64,000 bases of DNA from Ephemerocybe angulata (lineage: Eukaryota; Basidiomycota; Agaricomycetes; Agaricales; Psathyrellaceae), in contig JAACJK010000001.1 in NCBI GenBank assembly GCA_013368325.1, forward strand, positions 1,302,001 to 1,366,000, read 5' to 3'. The translations under genes and the position numbers were made by a program. A model generated the notes under the pieces. It did no database searches. It was not told the origin of the DNA and saw nothing but the letters and a program-made list of their open reading frames with translations. Of the stretch, positions 11,044-22,655 are shown one piece after another. Numbering within the stretch: the stretch's first letter is position 1; each line of letters opens with the position of its first letter.

Positions 11044-12798
11044 TCAATAGTAGGTAAAAGACTCGTCCAATTCCTCCTCCGGTTCTGACATATCCTCGTC
11101 CATTTCATAGTCCTCCTGCGACTCTTGAGACTCCTGGGACTCTACCATTCCCAGCGCCTCATCCAGCTCATCCCAAACAGACCCATAGTTCTCGTCTAAG
11201 TATTCTCCATGGTCCATTGCCTCATCAAGGCTATGGTCAAACTCTGGTGCAGGTGTACGACACTCGCGAAATGCCGCAGGGTACGTGTCCTCGTCGCTCT
11301 CGTAGTCAAATGTGGAGGGCACAGGCGGCCATTCCGGGTCTGGGATCGTAGCTTGGAAGGAGTCCACAGTTTCCGAATCGAGGTAGGGCGCCTTGGGGTC
11401 GAGCGCGACGAGGAATTCAGGGTGGACGATAGGGTGGATGAGCAGGGGGTAAAGTCCAAGCTTCGGGGACAATGCGAGTCGGGGGAAGTACTTCACAGAG
11501 TCTTCCTGGCGCGTCGCTTCAATTAGGTCGTCTGGTGAGAGGTAGAGCACGACGCTGTTGAAATGGAACATCGACCTGGATGCGGCGGTGATATCTGCAG
11601 GGGACCACGGGTGTTTGGGGAGGAAATGAAGGTGGATGCAATTGGGGTTGGGCAGGAAGTCTGTTATCTTAGTTCTAAAATCTGAGGGGGAGGGGACGTC
11701 GAGGCCGTTGAGGAAGAGCTTGAGAGGCTGGAATGTGCTGGGGTTGTTGAGGCCGTCGCGGAACCGGCGCTCTATCATGGGTATGAGGTGATATAGCCCG
11801 TCGAGGTCTTCGCCTGTTATCTCTAGATATTGTAGGCTGTTGGCTTCTAGATCTCTCAGAGCGCAGGGGCATATTGAGCTGCATGCGACTCGTGGTGCGC
11901 GTTCGACGCGTCGACTTAGGAAGGGGGTCGCTACTGCGAGGTTCTTGAGGTTGGGCGCGCTGATGAGGAAGTCGATTGGTTCGGGTTCCTCCCAATAGTA
12001 TAGATCCAGGTTGCCAAGAATCAAGGTAGAAAGGTTAGTGAAGGCTGTGTTGAAGATCTCTTGCGCGAGAAAGAACTGGTTGAAATATAGTGCACGGTGG
12101 ATTTGTAGTGTCGTGACAGCGTCGGGGTGGGGACCGTACTCGGCGGCGCGGAAGTCCACTCCTGACATAGTGAGCGACTCCAATCCTTTGGCACCTTCGA
12201 GGGTATAACGAGGATAGATCTGGGAAGGCCACATTCTCCCTCTCGGTTTCCAGGGTGTCTCGATCGAGAAACTGCGTAGGGACGGGAAGCTGTGGTGCCG
12301 CAGAGGCTCCAATAGTGCAGTGGCGCCCGGGGAATCATAGATGAACACATTCATCGCTTTGACCCGGTCGAAGTAGTACGCCCTCTCCTGGACCTTCTGC
12401 GAGAGGAAGGACACAACGGCGGGTGCGGATTTGGCTCCTATGGACACGACGGTGAGGTCGACGAGCAGAGGGCTTGATCTTTCTAGGAAGACGTCGAAGT
12501 AGAGCTGCGATCTACCATAGACGTGGACGTCCCCCCATATCCAAGGCTGTGACAGTGCTATTGCTCTCCAGTTGCTACAGGTATGAGAGAGGAAAACGGG
12601 TCGTCGGCGCCGGATGTCTTTGTGGCTCTTGTCGGTGAGAGCGTTGTTGGGGAGTCGAGGCGAGGTGACAAAGTGATAGAAAATCTTGAGGATGATCTCG
12701 ACGGGTAGGTCGGTTATACCGGAGTGTGTTTGTGCTTGCAGGGTGGCCATGAGTGTCTGTACAGATGGAAAGGAGCGGAGTGCACCTAAGGGTCTCAT
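11044..12798 (-). CDS. F-box protein
   Basis: A single uninterrupted frame of 584 residues. Near residues 29-75 it has an F-box: ITDLPVEIILKIFYHFV, then HTCSNWRAIALSQPWIWGDV, the typical Agaricomycete arrangement. The rest holds leucine-rich segments spaced like degenerate leucine-rich repeats (for example LSTLILGNLDLYYW, APNLKNLAVATPFL) and ends in an acidic tail with QESQESQE. F-box proteins bind Skp1 and present substrates to SCF ubiquitin ligases. Such genes are greatly expanded in mushroom genomes, mostly with unknown targets. The start could also be the Met at residue 17. Absence of introns is unusual among its neighbours. Confidence 0.85.
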   Translation of the reverse strand: MRPLGALRSFPSVQTLMATLQAQTHSGITDLPVEIILKIFYHFVTSPRLPNNALTDKSHKDIRRRRPVFLSHTCSNWRAIALSQPWIWGDVHVYGRSQLYFDVFLERSSPLLVDLTVVSIGAKSAPAVVSFLSQKVQERAYYFDRVKAMNVFIYDSPGATALLEPLRHHSFPSLRSFSIETPWKPRGRMWPSQIYPRYTLEGAKGLESLTMSGVDFRAAEYGPHPDAVTTLQIHRALYFNQFFLAQEIFNTAFTNLSTLILGNLDLYYWEEPEPIDFLISAPNLKNLAVATPFLSRRVERAPRVACSSICPCALRDLEANSLQYLEITGEDLDGLYHLIPMIERRFRDGLNNPSTFQPLKLFLNGLDVPSPSDFRTKITDFLPNPNCIHLHFLPKHPWSPADITAASRSMFHFNSVVLYLSPDDLIEATRQEDSVKYFPRLALSPKLGLYPLLIHPIVHPEFLVALDPKAPYLDSETVDSFQATIPDPEWPPVPSTFDYESDEDTYPAAFRECRTPAPEFDHSLDEAMDHGEYLDENYGSVWDELDEALGMVESQESQESQEDYEMDEDMSEPEEELDESFTYY

Positions 12799-13063
12799 TT
12801 ATAGTCACAATCATAAGTAGACTCCGCTGCTAATTGAAGCCGAATCAATAGATCCGATAACATGGATTCTAATGTGCGGCACCGGCGATTACAAGCGCAC
12901 GGTGTACGTGGACCAATGTTGACTAGTAGGCCGCCACGATTGGCACGAGGTACAATATTACTACATCTCGACCTACATCTCGACGATATTATACTAGACA
13001 CAAAGACATACAGCAGACCCACGGTAATAATAGGCACCTCCGAAGAAACACATTAGCTTAATG

Positions 13064-14622
13064 CTATACCAACCCCCGTCCGGCCATCTTCACAGTATCA
13101 ATCACAACCCTAAGTACCTCCCTCCCCACCTTCACCACGATACTCGAGTCGGAACTCCCAGCCGCCTGAAGCCTCTTCCGCACCAAGTCTACGTTCGTCG
13201 GTCCAGCAGCGCCCAGTAACGGTGTCCCAGCTCCCTCTGCCAGCTTCCGTCTCCGATGTCTCACTCGCAGCACCCAGGAAAGGAGGGGAAACAGGATAAA
13301 TAGTATGACGAATGTGGTTATTTTGGAGGTTGTGAGATGCGGGGCGAGGTAAGATCTGACCAGGGATAGGACATTGGGCGTCGTGGATGTTACTGGGTTC
13401 GTTCGAACAACAGTTCGAGGTGCAGATGATAGAGAGGACGATGTTGAAGCTGACGACGAATTATTGGTGCGAGCAGTCGAACGGGACCGAGCCTTGATGC
13501 CATTCGGTGCTCGGGATTGTCTGGATTTGCCGCGGGGAGTTGCTGTACCTTCAGACGAGTCTGAAGAACTAGACGAATGGTTCACAACCGACTGTCGCAA
13601 GTTCGACGACGACTGTTGGCCTCCCCATGGAGTCGATGGAGTGACGGTATGTGTCGAGGTTGTAGATAGGGAGGACGATGATGAAGCGGATGGTGCGGGG
13701 GAGTGTGAGCGGGGCGTGGGGGCATGCGAAGAAGCTGGAGAGGATGAGGGAGAACCTAGCTTATTAGAAACTAAGGCTTCAGCGTTTTGGGCGTTTAACC
13801 GCGATTTCAGAAACTGCAATCCCAAATTAGTCACCCCTGGCGAAACAACATTATGAATGGACCTACCTCCCGCCTGGGTTCTGACAGTTCGCTCTCGAAC
13901 TGCAGAAACTCTTTGGCGTAGTCCCACTGCCCGAGTTTTGGCAGTATGAGAAGGCAGTAGATCTCGAGGACTTTGTCATAGCCACCCTCTTCCGAGTCAT
14001 CTCCGGGATGGGCAGAGCCGTTTAGTAGCATGGGTGATTCTCGGCGGGAAAGCCATTCTTCCGTCATCCTCCTGCCTATCTCTGGACACTCAAGCTTAAG
14101 ACTTGAATATAGAAGCGTGATCAAAACTGTAGGTGGGAGGTACGCGGAATGGGAGCCAAATTTCTGCGAAGTTGCATTCGTCGGGGTGAAGAGTGCCACT
14201 GAGCGAGTGTATATCGACGTCATGAGGGTTTGAGGGGATTGTGCAAGAAGGGTCCGTAGTGATTCTGGTAAAGAATCGATGGCTGGCGGGTCGGCATAGA
14301 TGGTAGTCTCCAAAGTAATTCGTAGTATGTCCCATTTACGCCGGTGGTCCAAGAGCGAATCGTGAACAGTGACTGGAGGTTTTAGAAGGTGAAAGGCGGA
14401 TTGGATGAGGGAATGAGTTAAGGGGATTTCCCGGTGGAGGAACGCCCGGGCAGCGCGATTGTACAACGACCGCAAAGGGGCTGCTGAGGACGACGTTCCA
14501 TGGACCGTTGTGGAGGGTGTTGAGGGGGTAAATGGGGGTGTTGAGGAGAGTTTGACCGCCGACTTGAGAGGTATATGCGAGTTATACCCCATTGTTGTTA
14601 TAGTGCTCGTCGCGGTGGGCAT
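13064..14622 (-). CDS. Tail-anchored protein, possibly Pex26-like
   Basis: Two exons (14622-13868 and 13814-13064) give 501 residues; the 53-bp intron joins LSEPRRE to FLKSRLNAQ. The N-terminal half is helical and TPR-like (LYNRAARAFLHREIPLTHSL, LPKLGQWDYAKEFLQFESEL). A long Ser/Thr/Pro-rich linker follows. One strong membrane helix lies near the C-terminus (TFVILFILFPLLSWVL) followed by basic RVRHRRRK and about 60 residues. This layout, helical cytosolic domain plus C-terminal anchor, fits the Pex26/Pex15 receptors that tether the Pex1-Pex6 ATPase to peroxisomes, but sequence similarity by eye is only suggestive. The existence of the gene is well supported; the functional name is a hypothesis. 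Confidence 0.7.
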
Positions 14623-15197
14623 TGCGAACGGGCGACAGTGAAGGTAGAGAACAAGTCGCGGATTGCGGGCTTCCCTAGTCGGCTACGGGTATTCACATGT
14701 TCCCGAATGCAGCAAGTTGCCGGTCTGGACACGTGGGAAAAGACAGGGGCGTCTGTGCGTCGCTGAGTTCGATTCCCGCGCCAGACCGTTCGGAGTTGAT
14801 CCCTCGTTCTCTCCAACACTTGAAGTTTTGCCAGAAAATCACGAAACTCGTCCTTTATCGGGAGAGGTAAGCATTGTTCTGAAGAACTGCTCAGTAAGTT
14901 TTTAATGCTCCCAACTTCCGGGTTCTTATTACATGGCGACAACACTGGAAACCTTTGCCACCCTCCGTCTACGGGCCAGTGCACTGACAACAGTGGCAAG
15001 TATCCTCAAGTAGCCCGGACCCATGCTTTGTTCCTGATCATTCGGTATGGAGCTAGAAGGCATTCCGAGCCGGGGACGGAAGCGAACTACGTTCAACTTG
15101 AAGTTGGGCTCGATATATAACCCGGGCCATAATCGTCACCACTTTTCTGTTCCACCCTGACTATCCTACCGACCGACAACTACAATACCTTGCGGAC
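14623..15197. other. Divergent promoter region
   Basis: This 575-bp gap separates the minus-strand start at 14622 from the plus-strand start at 15198 and must hold both promoters. A TATA box is visible for the plus gene. A 66-base stretch at 14722-14787 has 7-bp complementary ends and a GTTCGATTC word like a tRNA B box but does not fold as a tRNA. Confidence 0.6.
15114..15120 (+). promoter_or_regulatory. TATA box of the SDR gene
   Basis: TATATAA lies 78 bases upstream of the ATG at 15198, leaving room for a leader of roughly 50 bases. Confidence 0.6.
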
Positions 15198-16216
15198 ATG
15201 AGCAGAGTTTTGGAAGGCAAGGTACGACCGGTCTAACATAAGATTCTTTAGATGGTTCTGACGCTTGTATCCAGGCAGCAATCATTACTGGCGCGTCCAG
15301 TGGCATCGGCCTCGCCACAGTCAAACTCTTCATTGACTCAGGAGCGACGGTACTGGGCGTAGACCTCTCTACGGCACCTTCTGCTGTGCCTCTAGGAGAG
15401 AACTTTCAGTTTCACCAAGTCAACCTGACCGAAGCCTCTGCTGCATCCTCTATCGTAGCTGCGTTCGCGTCCGCGTTCCCTAGCAAAGCCAACATCGACA
15501 TCCTTGTCAACAATGCTGGGATAATGGACAACAACGAAGGCGTCGACACATTAACTGACGACGTCTACCAGAGGGTCATCGCTGTTAACTTGACTGCCCC
15601 TATCAAACTCATGGGAGAAGTGGTGAAAATTATGAAGCAGAATGGGGGTGGCAGCATCGTCAATGTTTCGAGCAAAGCTGGAAGCAGTGGCGCTTCTGCA
15701 GGAGTCGCGTACACTGCGAGCAAGCACGGATTGGTGAGCGTTCAATGATCCTACGTGTCTTGAATCTTCGCCTTATCCCTATCCCCTCAAACCAAGCTTG
15801 GTGCAACAAAGAACACAGCCTGGCTGTACAAGGAGGACTCCATCCGATGCAATGCCATTTCTCCTGGAGGTACGTGACCCCTGCAGTAACAAGGCTTGAA
15901 AATCTTGATTCATCTGTATCTACTACATGAACATTACCAGCCGTCAGGACCAATATTGCGAACTCCATGGACATGGCCAGGATGGACCTCAGTTCTTCCA
16001 TGAAGATGGCGTAAGTAACGTGGGTTCTTCTCCGACGCGAGACCTAACTGAAGGCATTATAGGCCTGTAATCGCATGCCATGTCAATACCCAGACCGGTG
16101 CAGGCGCCGCAGGTCCGGAGGTCGCTGCTCAAGCCATCCTATTCCTTGCCTCCGATCTCAGCAAGGGTATTACTGGTGCTGTGCTGCCTGTGGATAATGG
16201 CTGGAGTGTCATTTGA
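15198..16216 (+). CDS. Short-chain dehydrogenase/reductase
   Basis: Exons 15198-15221, 15275-15733, 15797-15869, 15941-16010 and 16063-16216 sum to 259 residues, the classical SDR size. The Rossmann cofactor motif TGASSGIG starts about residue 14, the structural NNAG motif follows near 93, and the active site has NVSSKAG (catalytic Ser) and YTASK (Tyr, Lys). The acidic VDLS after the second strand suggests NAD(H) preference. The end carries FLASDLSKGITGAVLPVDNG, the usual SDR substrate-loop tail. It is a cytosolic oxidoreductase whose substrate is not deducible; the closest pattern is the quinone/alcohol-type classical SDRs. The first exon encodes only eight residues. The gene has its own TATA box. 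Confidence 0.9.
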
Positions 16217-16849
16217 CCAAGACCTACAGAGCTAATAAGATGTAAGTTGAATTATTTCCACCACAATGCGACCTTCAAGTGCAGCTGCTACTCTGGATGG
16301 TGGCGAACGATATGTGTAGAGTACCAGTATCCACACCCTACAGTCGCGGGGCTCGGTGAGCTTGTTCTTGAGGCCCAATCTTTCAGTTCTAACTCCTGCG
16401 AGATGCTAAGCGCCCGCGTTGAACCTGAACACCGGCAGCTAGAACCTCTTCCAAGAGCTGCACTGCTGTATTCAAAGCGGCAAACGATAATGAATAGCGC
16501 TGCAAAAGTGCAACTTCGCCTGAATGGGCGTCATTGAGTGCCGGAAAGGATTGTAGCGCGAAAGCCCTTGGGGCATTTAAGCGCTGAAGTGGGACGTCCG
16601 AAATGTTCGCGCCTATTACATGGTCTGTGGCGATTCCGGAAAGTCGTTAGCGCAGTCCACGACGGAGTTTCTTGGATTCTTCAAGTTCTTTCATCCTGTC
16701 CATGTCGTACTTATTAGCTCTAAGCCAGCTGTCAATCTGACCAGTGATGCTCCTTAGGCATTCGTCGACGGAGCGTGACCTCTTTCTTCTTCAGCAGGCA
16801 GCAGTGCCTTGTGCCAACAGCACCGGTCTAGCTTAAGCATCCCCCAGCA
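16217..16849. other. Intergenic between two plus-strand genes
   Basis: No coding content is recognised. It should hold the 3' end of the dehydrogenase and the promoter of the next gene. No clear TATA box is seen. Confidence 0.45.
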
Positions 16850-18506
16850 ATGGCCCCTGGACGAATACCTCTTCTCGAGTATCCTATCACTCGTCCTTTT
16901 GACTCGCCTTGGTTCTCAGTTGTCGCCTACACAGTAGGGCTGATAACCATTGTCATTCTTAGCGTCGCAAATGGTGAGCAATATACTCCCTTCCTTCTCT
17001 GGCGTCACCAATGCCCTTGCCCATAGTTGCCCTGGTCGGATACGATCCAGTTAGTGTGTTCCGAAGCGACTTCAACAGCACGGAAAGATACTGGTTCGAC
17101 AAGCTCACCCCTTCGTTCGCCTCAAGGTCACAGCCTGGAAAGCAGTGCGATGCACACGTATTCAACGTTGGAGATTCTCTCATAACCAACTCCTCCCTTT
17201 TCGACTGGAAGGTCGATGCGGTGTATAAACCCAATGCAGGAGAAGCGGGATTTTCATACAGAGGAAGCACCTTGGAAATGTGCGACATCGTAGGACTCTC
17301 AGTTCTTACTGACTTAAACACATGGACGATGAACGGTGAAGTGATGATGTACTGTGGTGCTCCAGACGCGAAGAAAGATCTGGCACAACTGTCAGCTATA
17401 GCAAAGTTTGGGGTCTCTGTACTTCCTTCCTTGCGGACAGACTTTCAAAGACTGGCGAAGAATGCCTCTGAAATGTCTAGAATGTATACCCTGGGTCAAC
17501 TGTGAGCTCCACTCTTCTCCGCCTACCTCCCACTCTTACAGACGACCCAAGGTTCGAATTGGCTGCCGTCGATATTGGCATCCAATTCTACGGTGCATAT
17601 CTTGCTTCCAACGGCACTGGGCTTGCAACCTATTCTCTTCTTGCCAAATTCAACACCACCTGCGTCGAATTTCCCTCAGGCTCCTCAGACCAGTCTCAAA
17701 CCGTATGCGACGATAGTCATCCCCCCATATTCAAAATTATAGACGCCACTGGGATTATGAGCAACCGCGTTCTCCGCCCTCCAGACGTTCTCTTCAACAG
17801 AAACCCAGCTACATATGAGTTGGAGGAGCCCCTCCGCGCTCCAATTCTGAACCTCATCAATCTTGCTCACGCAGCTGGTCGACTTGATCTGGGAAACCCA
17901 GCGCCCAACAATTTCCTCACGAACCTCAGTATGATGGATGCGGTCCTGAAAGCTGAATATCCTTCTGCGTCCACCCCCGGCACCACCACACGATCCTTGC
18001 TCTACGATGCTTGGAGAGCCCAGGCCATCCCGGATGTAGGAGTACAATTTGTGAAATTGGAGGTCCCTGGTCCTTCAACGCTGCAAACAGTCTTCATCTG
18101 CCACTTTTCGAAACTCAAGAGTACCGGTTCGTTCATAGTGTCGGTTCTGGTTGCCACATTGAGCATGTTCTCCTCTGCATGGGGCCTCACAATCGTGTTC
18201 GCTACACGCGTAGTCAAGAGTCGAGGAGGAACGGAAGGTGAGCACCTCCGCATGAGCCAAATGCGACTTACAGCAAAGCTGATATGCATATTCCCCATTC
18301 CTATAGCCAATTGTTGTCGAGGACATGATCAGGCGGGCAAATTGGATTCAAGTCAAGAAAAGTTGGGAGAAGACAGAGAAGGCGATGCCGCTTCTCTTGG
18401 GTATGAGGACAAGCCTGAGGAGTATGGCCTACCCATTAGCTTACCGAGCCCTGACTCTAAACTAAACTGGGAGCCCCTCCTGCACCGTAATCCTGGGAGT
18501 ACTTAG
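16850..18506 (+). CDS. Uncharacterised membrane protein, large luminal domain
   Basis: Exons 16850-16973, 17027-17501 and 17552-18506 sum to 517 residues. A short cytosolic N-terminus (MAPGRIPLLEYPITRPFDSP) precedes a membrane helix (WFSVVAYTVGLITIVILSV), then about 350 residues with several Asn-x-Ser/Thr sites and cysteines, then a second helix (SFIVSVLVATLSMFSSAWGL) and an acidic cytosolic tail. The topology suggests a plasma-membrane or secretory-pathway protein. I know similar proteins only as uncharacterised Agaricomycete families. A further intron 18238-18306 (69 bp, GTGAGC..TAG) is open in frame; splicing it would give 494 residues and remove a segment after the second helix. Which form is made cannot be decided here. 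Confidence 0.7.
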
Positions 18507-19022
18507 TTTGTACTTAGTAACTGCCAGTTACCAACCAGTTACCAGCATCCGCATGTCAGGTCCACATCCACAATGGGCACAGACCTTAGTCTCCGTTGCT
18601 GACCTTATCTCGAATTGAGAGTTCCGTCGAATTTGATGAAATATTCTGGAAAGACAACCGGACTCTACAAGCTGTCTCCATGCGGGCGCCTATTTCAGCC
18701 GCCCAAGCGCTCCCGTCCTCGTCCCTGTGTATGGTACAACGCTGGTAGGAGCGAGTCGAGCGGCAAGGAGGGAAGTGAGATGATTATAAGGCGAAATGTA
18801 TCAATACCGAGGTACCTTTCTTGGTCAGGGACTCAGGGCTTGTCGGGGCGACATTAAGCATGTGAGTGGGATCATGTTGCGATATGTTCTTAGGCGATGT
18901 GTGTGTAAACAAACGTTAAAAAGACAAGCAGCTTTCGATGGCTGCACAATATTGAACACTATTACTACAATACAGAAAGGTTTGAAACCGTATACAACAT
19001 AGCTATTAACCCCAAATTAACC
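18507..19022. other. Convergent 3' intergenic region
   Basis: The stretch separates the plus-strand membrane-protein gene from the minus-strand transporter. No gene or repeat is recognised. Confidence 0.45.
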
Positions 19023-21045
19023 TCAGATGGTGTAGAAGAATCCTGGCTTGCCCTCGTTGACCCTCTTTCCCTCGCGAGCGAGCTTGTTGCGGCGCGTAAA
19101 CACAACGGTGTTGATGGCAAGGAGAATAAGCATCAGGAATTGGCAAGCCATCGTAGCCCAGACACCGGGGATATACCTATCAGGTGGAAGATCATCAGAA
19201 ACAGAAGGACATAGTTGCATGTGGGCAGACGCACTTGGGGAAGTCTACTTGACGGTAGACGAGCGTCGCGAAGATTCCTCCGATGCCTCCAAATGCGATT
19301 ACGACTGCGGTCGAGACGGAGCGCTGGGAAATCGAAGAAAGATTGTTGTCAGCCATGGCAATAAGATAATATGTCTGAAACCGCACCTTGCTGTGCGATA
19401 TGATGTTGTTCGCGTTCTGAAGAGGGAAGGAAGAGCCATGTTAGCTTGATTGAGCCTTACCCATTATCACTTTATTCAAGATGCACTCACGTATGCAAGA
19501 ACTCCAGGAACGCATCCGGAAGCACCCATATTGGTTAGGAAGATGCCGAAGTATCGGACACCATTGCTTCCTCCGTATGCTGTGACCATGAGACCAACAA
19601 TGGTTCCAAGTGTCTGAACGGCAAGCCAAAGGGCGCGTTTCCTGGTCTTGTCCGCCAGCCAAGCAAAGAAGAATGTTGAGATAGCCTGAATGATAGATGG
19701 GATGAAGTCAGACGCATGGACTTGTGATTGAGCTTTCTAATACGTACGGCGGCAACGTAGGGTGGTGCAGTGAGAAGCAGGGAGTCCCGAACGGAGAAGC
19801 CCATGCCTTGGAGAAGGATCACGACGAAGAACCCGATGGCGTATGCGGGCATAGTGGCACTCATGAACATGAGAGCTATTGGGATAAAAGAATGTCAGTA
19901 AGTAGGCAATTCTCCAAAGTTGAAAGATCGGAAATTGACTTACCGAATGACCACAACAGAGGATCAGAAAGGTGCTTGAGGATAACTCTACCGTTAATGG
20001 GGTCGGGGATAGAGTCTCCACGGTCTGCTTCGACACGGTCCAAAATCATCTTCGTTTGTTCCTGCGTCAAGAACTTGTTCTTGTTGGGAAAGTCGGGCAC
20101 GAAGAGCCATGTGGCGACGCCCAGAACGACGGTGAGAAGGCCCTCGACGAGGAAGATCCACTGCCAGCCCTTCAGTCCTCCGGCAGGGGCGATAAGTTGC
20201 AACCCGTAGGCAAGGATTGCACTGAAGCCGCCGAGAAGGATTCCGATGAGGTAGAAGGCGGCCAAGCGTTTTTGAACTTCCTCGCGCTTGTACCATGTCG
20301 TAATAATGAAGGTGAGTGCGGGGAAGAAGCCGGCCTGCCGAGGAGCTGGTGGTTAGTACGCCTGCGTGGAGAAAGGAAAGAATAAGTGGAGAGTAGTTAC
20401 CTCGAAAATGCCCAGGAGAACACGGGTGACGCTAAGGATCTTCCAGTTCGGAACGAAAGCCATGCCGATCTGAGCTGCTCCCCATCCCACAACACATATT
20501 GTCAGCCATGTGCGGGCGCCTAAGTATTGAAGGACGAGATTGCCAGGGATTTCCCTTCAGACAGCATCAGCATCCGTTGACGGCGCAGTGTCCTATGTAA
20601 AAGTAGAATTGAACTACGCTTACAGGAGAATGTAAGGTGGGAAGTAGATCATCGACGCAATGCTGTAGCGCTCGCCGATTTTCAGACCCTGGGTAACGCG
20701 GCATAAGCCAGTATGTTCCGGGGCGAAAGGAGGATTGATGCTCACCAAAGATACATCCATTCCAGCAATACGTGCGACGCTCAAGTTCGTGCGGTCAATC
20801 AGAGCGAGAGCGTAGAGAAGGCCGAGCAAGGGAAGCATCCGCCAATCGACCTTGCGCCTGTAGAGGGCAAAACTGTCAGATACGTGGCAATCCAGCGCAG
20901 TAACGTAGAGTACTGACAGTGTTTGGGAGACATCTTTAGGGTCATAGTGAGCGTCAATGGCGACACCAGCCTCGGGCTTTTCGATGCTGCTCTTCTCTGA
21001 GTCGTCGACTTTTAGGTCTTGGTCGGAGCTGCGCTTCGGGTCCAT
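19023..21045 (-). CDS. MFS transporter, Dal5/ACS family
   Basis: About eight to ten exons assemble to roughly 480-500 residues. After a charged N-terminus (MDPKRSSDQDLKVDDSEKSS) come about 12 membrane helices. Family landmarks are RKVDWRMLPLLGLLYALALI with DRTNLSVARI at the first helix and loop, VTRVLLGIFEAGFFPALTF at helix 4-5, and WQWIFLVEGLLTVVLG at helix 6. These define the anion:cation symporter family that contains yeast allantoate permease Dal5 and nicotinate permease Tna1. It should import a small organic anion with protons across the plasma membrane; the substrate is not fixed by sequence. The first exon is 20918-21045; the last encodes a basic loop and the end KPGFFYTI. It is transcribed away from the DnaJ-like gene at 22656. 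Confidence 0.88.
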
Positions 21046-22442
21046 GTTGAAGCTGCGTATGGGGGAGCGCAGAGAAGAATGAAGGGATAAGCCGGAAGGG
21101 GGGGAGCTGCTCCTTAGAGTTCGACATTCGACAGGCTCTGTGTTAAAAGGAATGGTTTGAATGCCGTATAGGGTACCTGGCAGAGTGGAACGTTACGGCA
21201 GTCTGATCAAGTCTTCTCCAGAACAGAGTAAATGATCCCACCTGCGGTCACCGGTTCTTCTCAGTGATTGTTGGAAGGCATGGGTGCGTGCCAAGAGATA
21301 CGGACGGAATCGAAGGTCACTTGGACTTCCCCTGGACAACATGAGGGCGTCAAAGTGGGGCTTCGCCATTTTGGACAGGCACCAATTGACTTCAAGTTGA
21401 ACGTGCCTGGTGTATGTTTAGCCCACTATTTGGCTTGCCTCGAGGTGGCCTCCGAGATCCGATTTCGATGGTACGCGTCCCATCGACGAATTGCCCATAT
21501 CTGCAGAGTAGGTTGGTCAACATCGGATACCAGACGCATCCCTTTCCCATGCCTACGCACAGGTAAGTTTGGTAACATCAGCAAAGCCAGTCGACCCTAG
21601 ACAGTTTTGATAGTTAGGTACGAGAACCTACTTGGAATTTCTCTCACAACTTGGCGTTTGGGCTCAGTTAGCGAGCCCGACTTTGTACTTCCGCCCTAGA
21701 TCCGACGCAAATGAAGCGGTACCTCCTGACCTCGCGTTTATATTCTTTGAGAGTTCCGTGTATGGTAGATAGTACAGTCTCGCCGAGTATCTGCAAATCA
21801 CCATGTGAAGACGATAGGATGCACAGACGCCCCGTTCTCTTCGTAAAGTACTTAGCCTGGGCGTGTTTTGCTCATCTCCGACGATCGGAGCCTATCAAAG
21901 CCAAGTCATATAAAAGTGGCCCCGCTATCTATCGACGGTCATAAGCTCCAAACTTAGATCGAGGAGGCTACCGATAACAGGTATGCAGTTTGTAAGTCGA
22001 AGCTCGAGTCCAGAGGCAGCCGTTAGAAGAGGCATGACTTTCTTGCAGAGAATATCGTGGCCGATCTTCTCTCGGCTAGCAAGGACCCACATTGGAGACC
22101 CTTTTGTTGCACCCCCTTGAGACGACTTCATATCCTTGCTGAGCACAATAGAGCCTTGGGCAACATCACGGGCGCCTATCTCACTCGGCAAATGCCGCCT
22201 CTCGAGGGACCCACTGGCCTCCTTTAGCGCCTAGAGCGCCTCAGACGTCAGAGGCTGTGGGTCTCCAAGGCAAAGCTGTCTGTGAGGCTGTACCACAAAG
22301 GGACTCGAGGAGGACCCCCGAGCCAGCGAGAGGCAGCCGCCTACAGTTGGCCTTCTTTGTTTCCAAGCAATGGAGTCGAACTGCAGTACCGCGACGCCTA
22401 CAAACCTCCAAGTGCTGTAGCATGCTGTTCACAGGCCAAACG

Positions 22443-22450
22443 TATAAAAA
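22443..22450 (+). promoter_or_regulatory. TATA box of DnaJ-like gene
   Basis: TATAAAAA occurs 213 bases upstream of the ATG at 22656. The transcript leader would be about 180 bases and include the short tandem repeat. Confidence 0.6.
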
Positions 22451-22590
22451 GGGTGCTCTTCCTCAGATTAACGCCCTTCATAGACATAGACCGTCACCAC
22501 GCCTTCCGCCTTCATTATCCGCAAATCAGCTTGACAGCGGTCCCTGCCCCTGAAGAGTTTCTTAATCTCCAGCCTTTCTCACTCGCCAGC

Positions 22591-22640
22591 CTTTCTTAAT
22601 CGCCATCCTTTCTTAATCGCCATCCTTCTTAATCACCAGC
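22591..22640 (+). repeat. Short tandem repeat in a 5' leader
   Basis: Three consecutive units of about 16-18 bases around CTTAATCGCCATCC/CTTAATCACCAGCC follow one another just before the start codon at 22656. Confidence 0.6.
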
Positions 22641-22655
22641 CTCCTTTCTACGCAC

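Larger units (their letters stand above)
21046..22655. other. 1.6-kb divergent intergenic region
   Basis: The region separates the divergently transcribed transporter and DnaJ-like gene. Open frames are short and unrecognised. A TATA box at 22443 and a small tandem repeat at 22591 belong to the plus-strand promoter and leader. Confidence 0.5.

Noticed and set aside
14722..14787. A tRNA gene at 14722-14787
   Set aside because: The acceptor-like stem pairs, but the T-stem 5' strand does not pair with CCCGC, no D-arm or A box is present and the length is short. Kept only as a low-interest observation.
18238..18273. A 36-bp intron in the membrane-protein gene
   Set aside because: Shorter than any other intron here; the 69-bp alternative ending at 18306 is more plausible.
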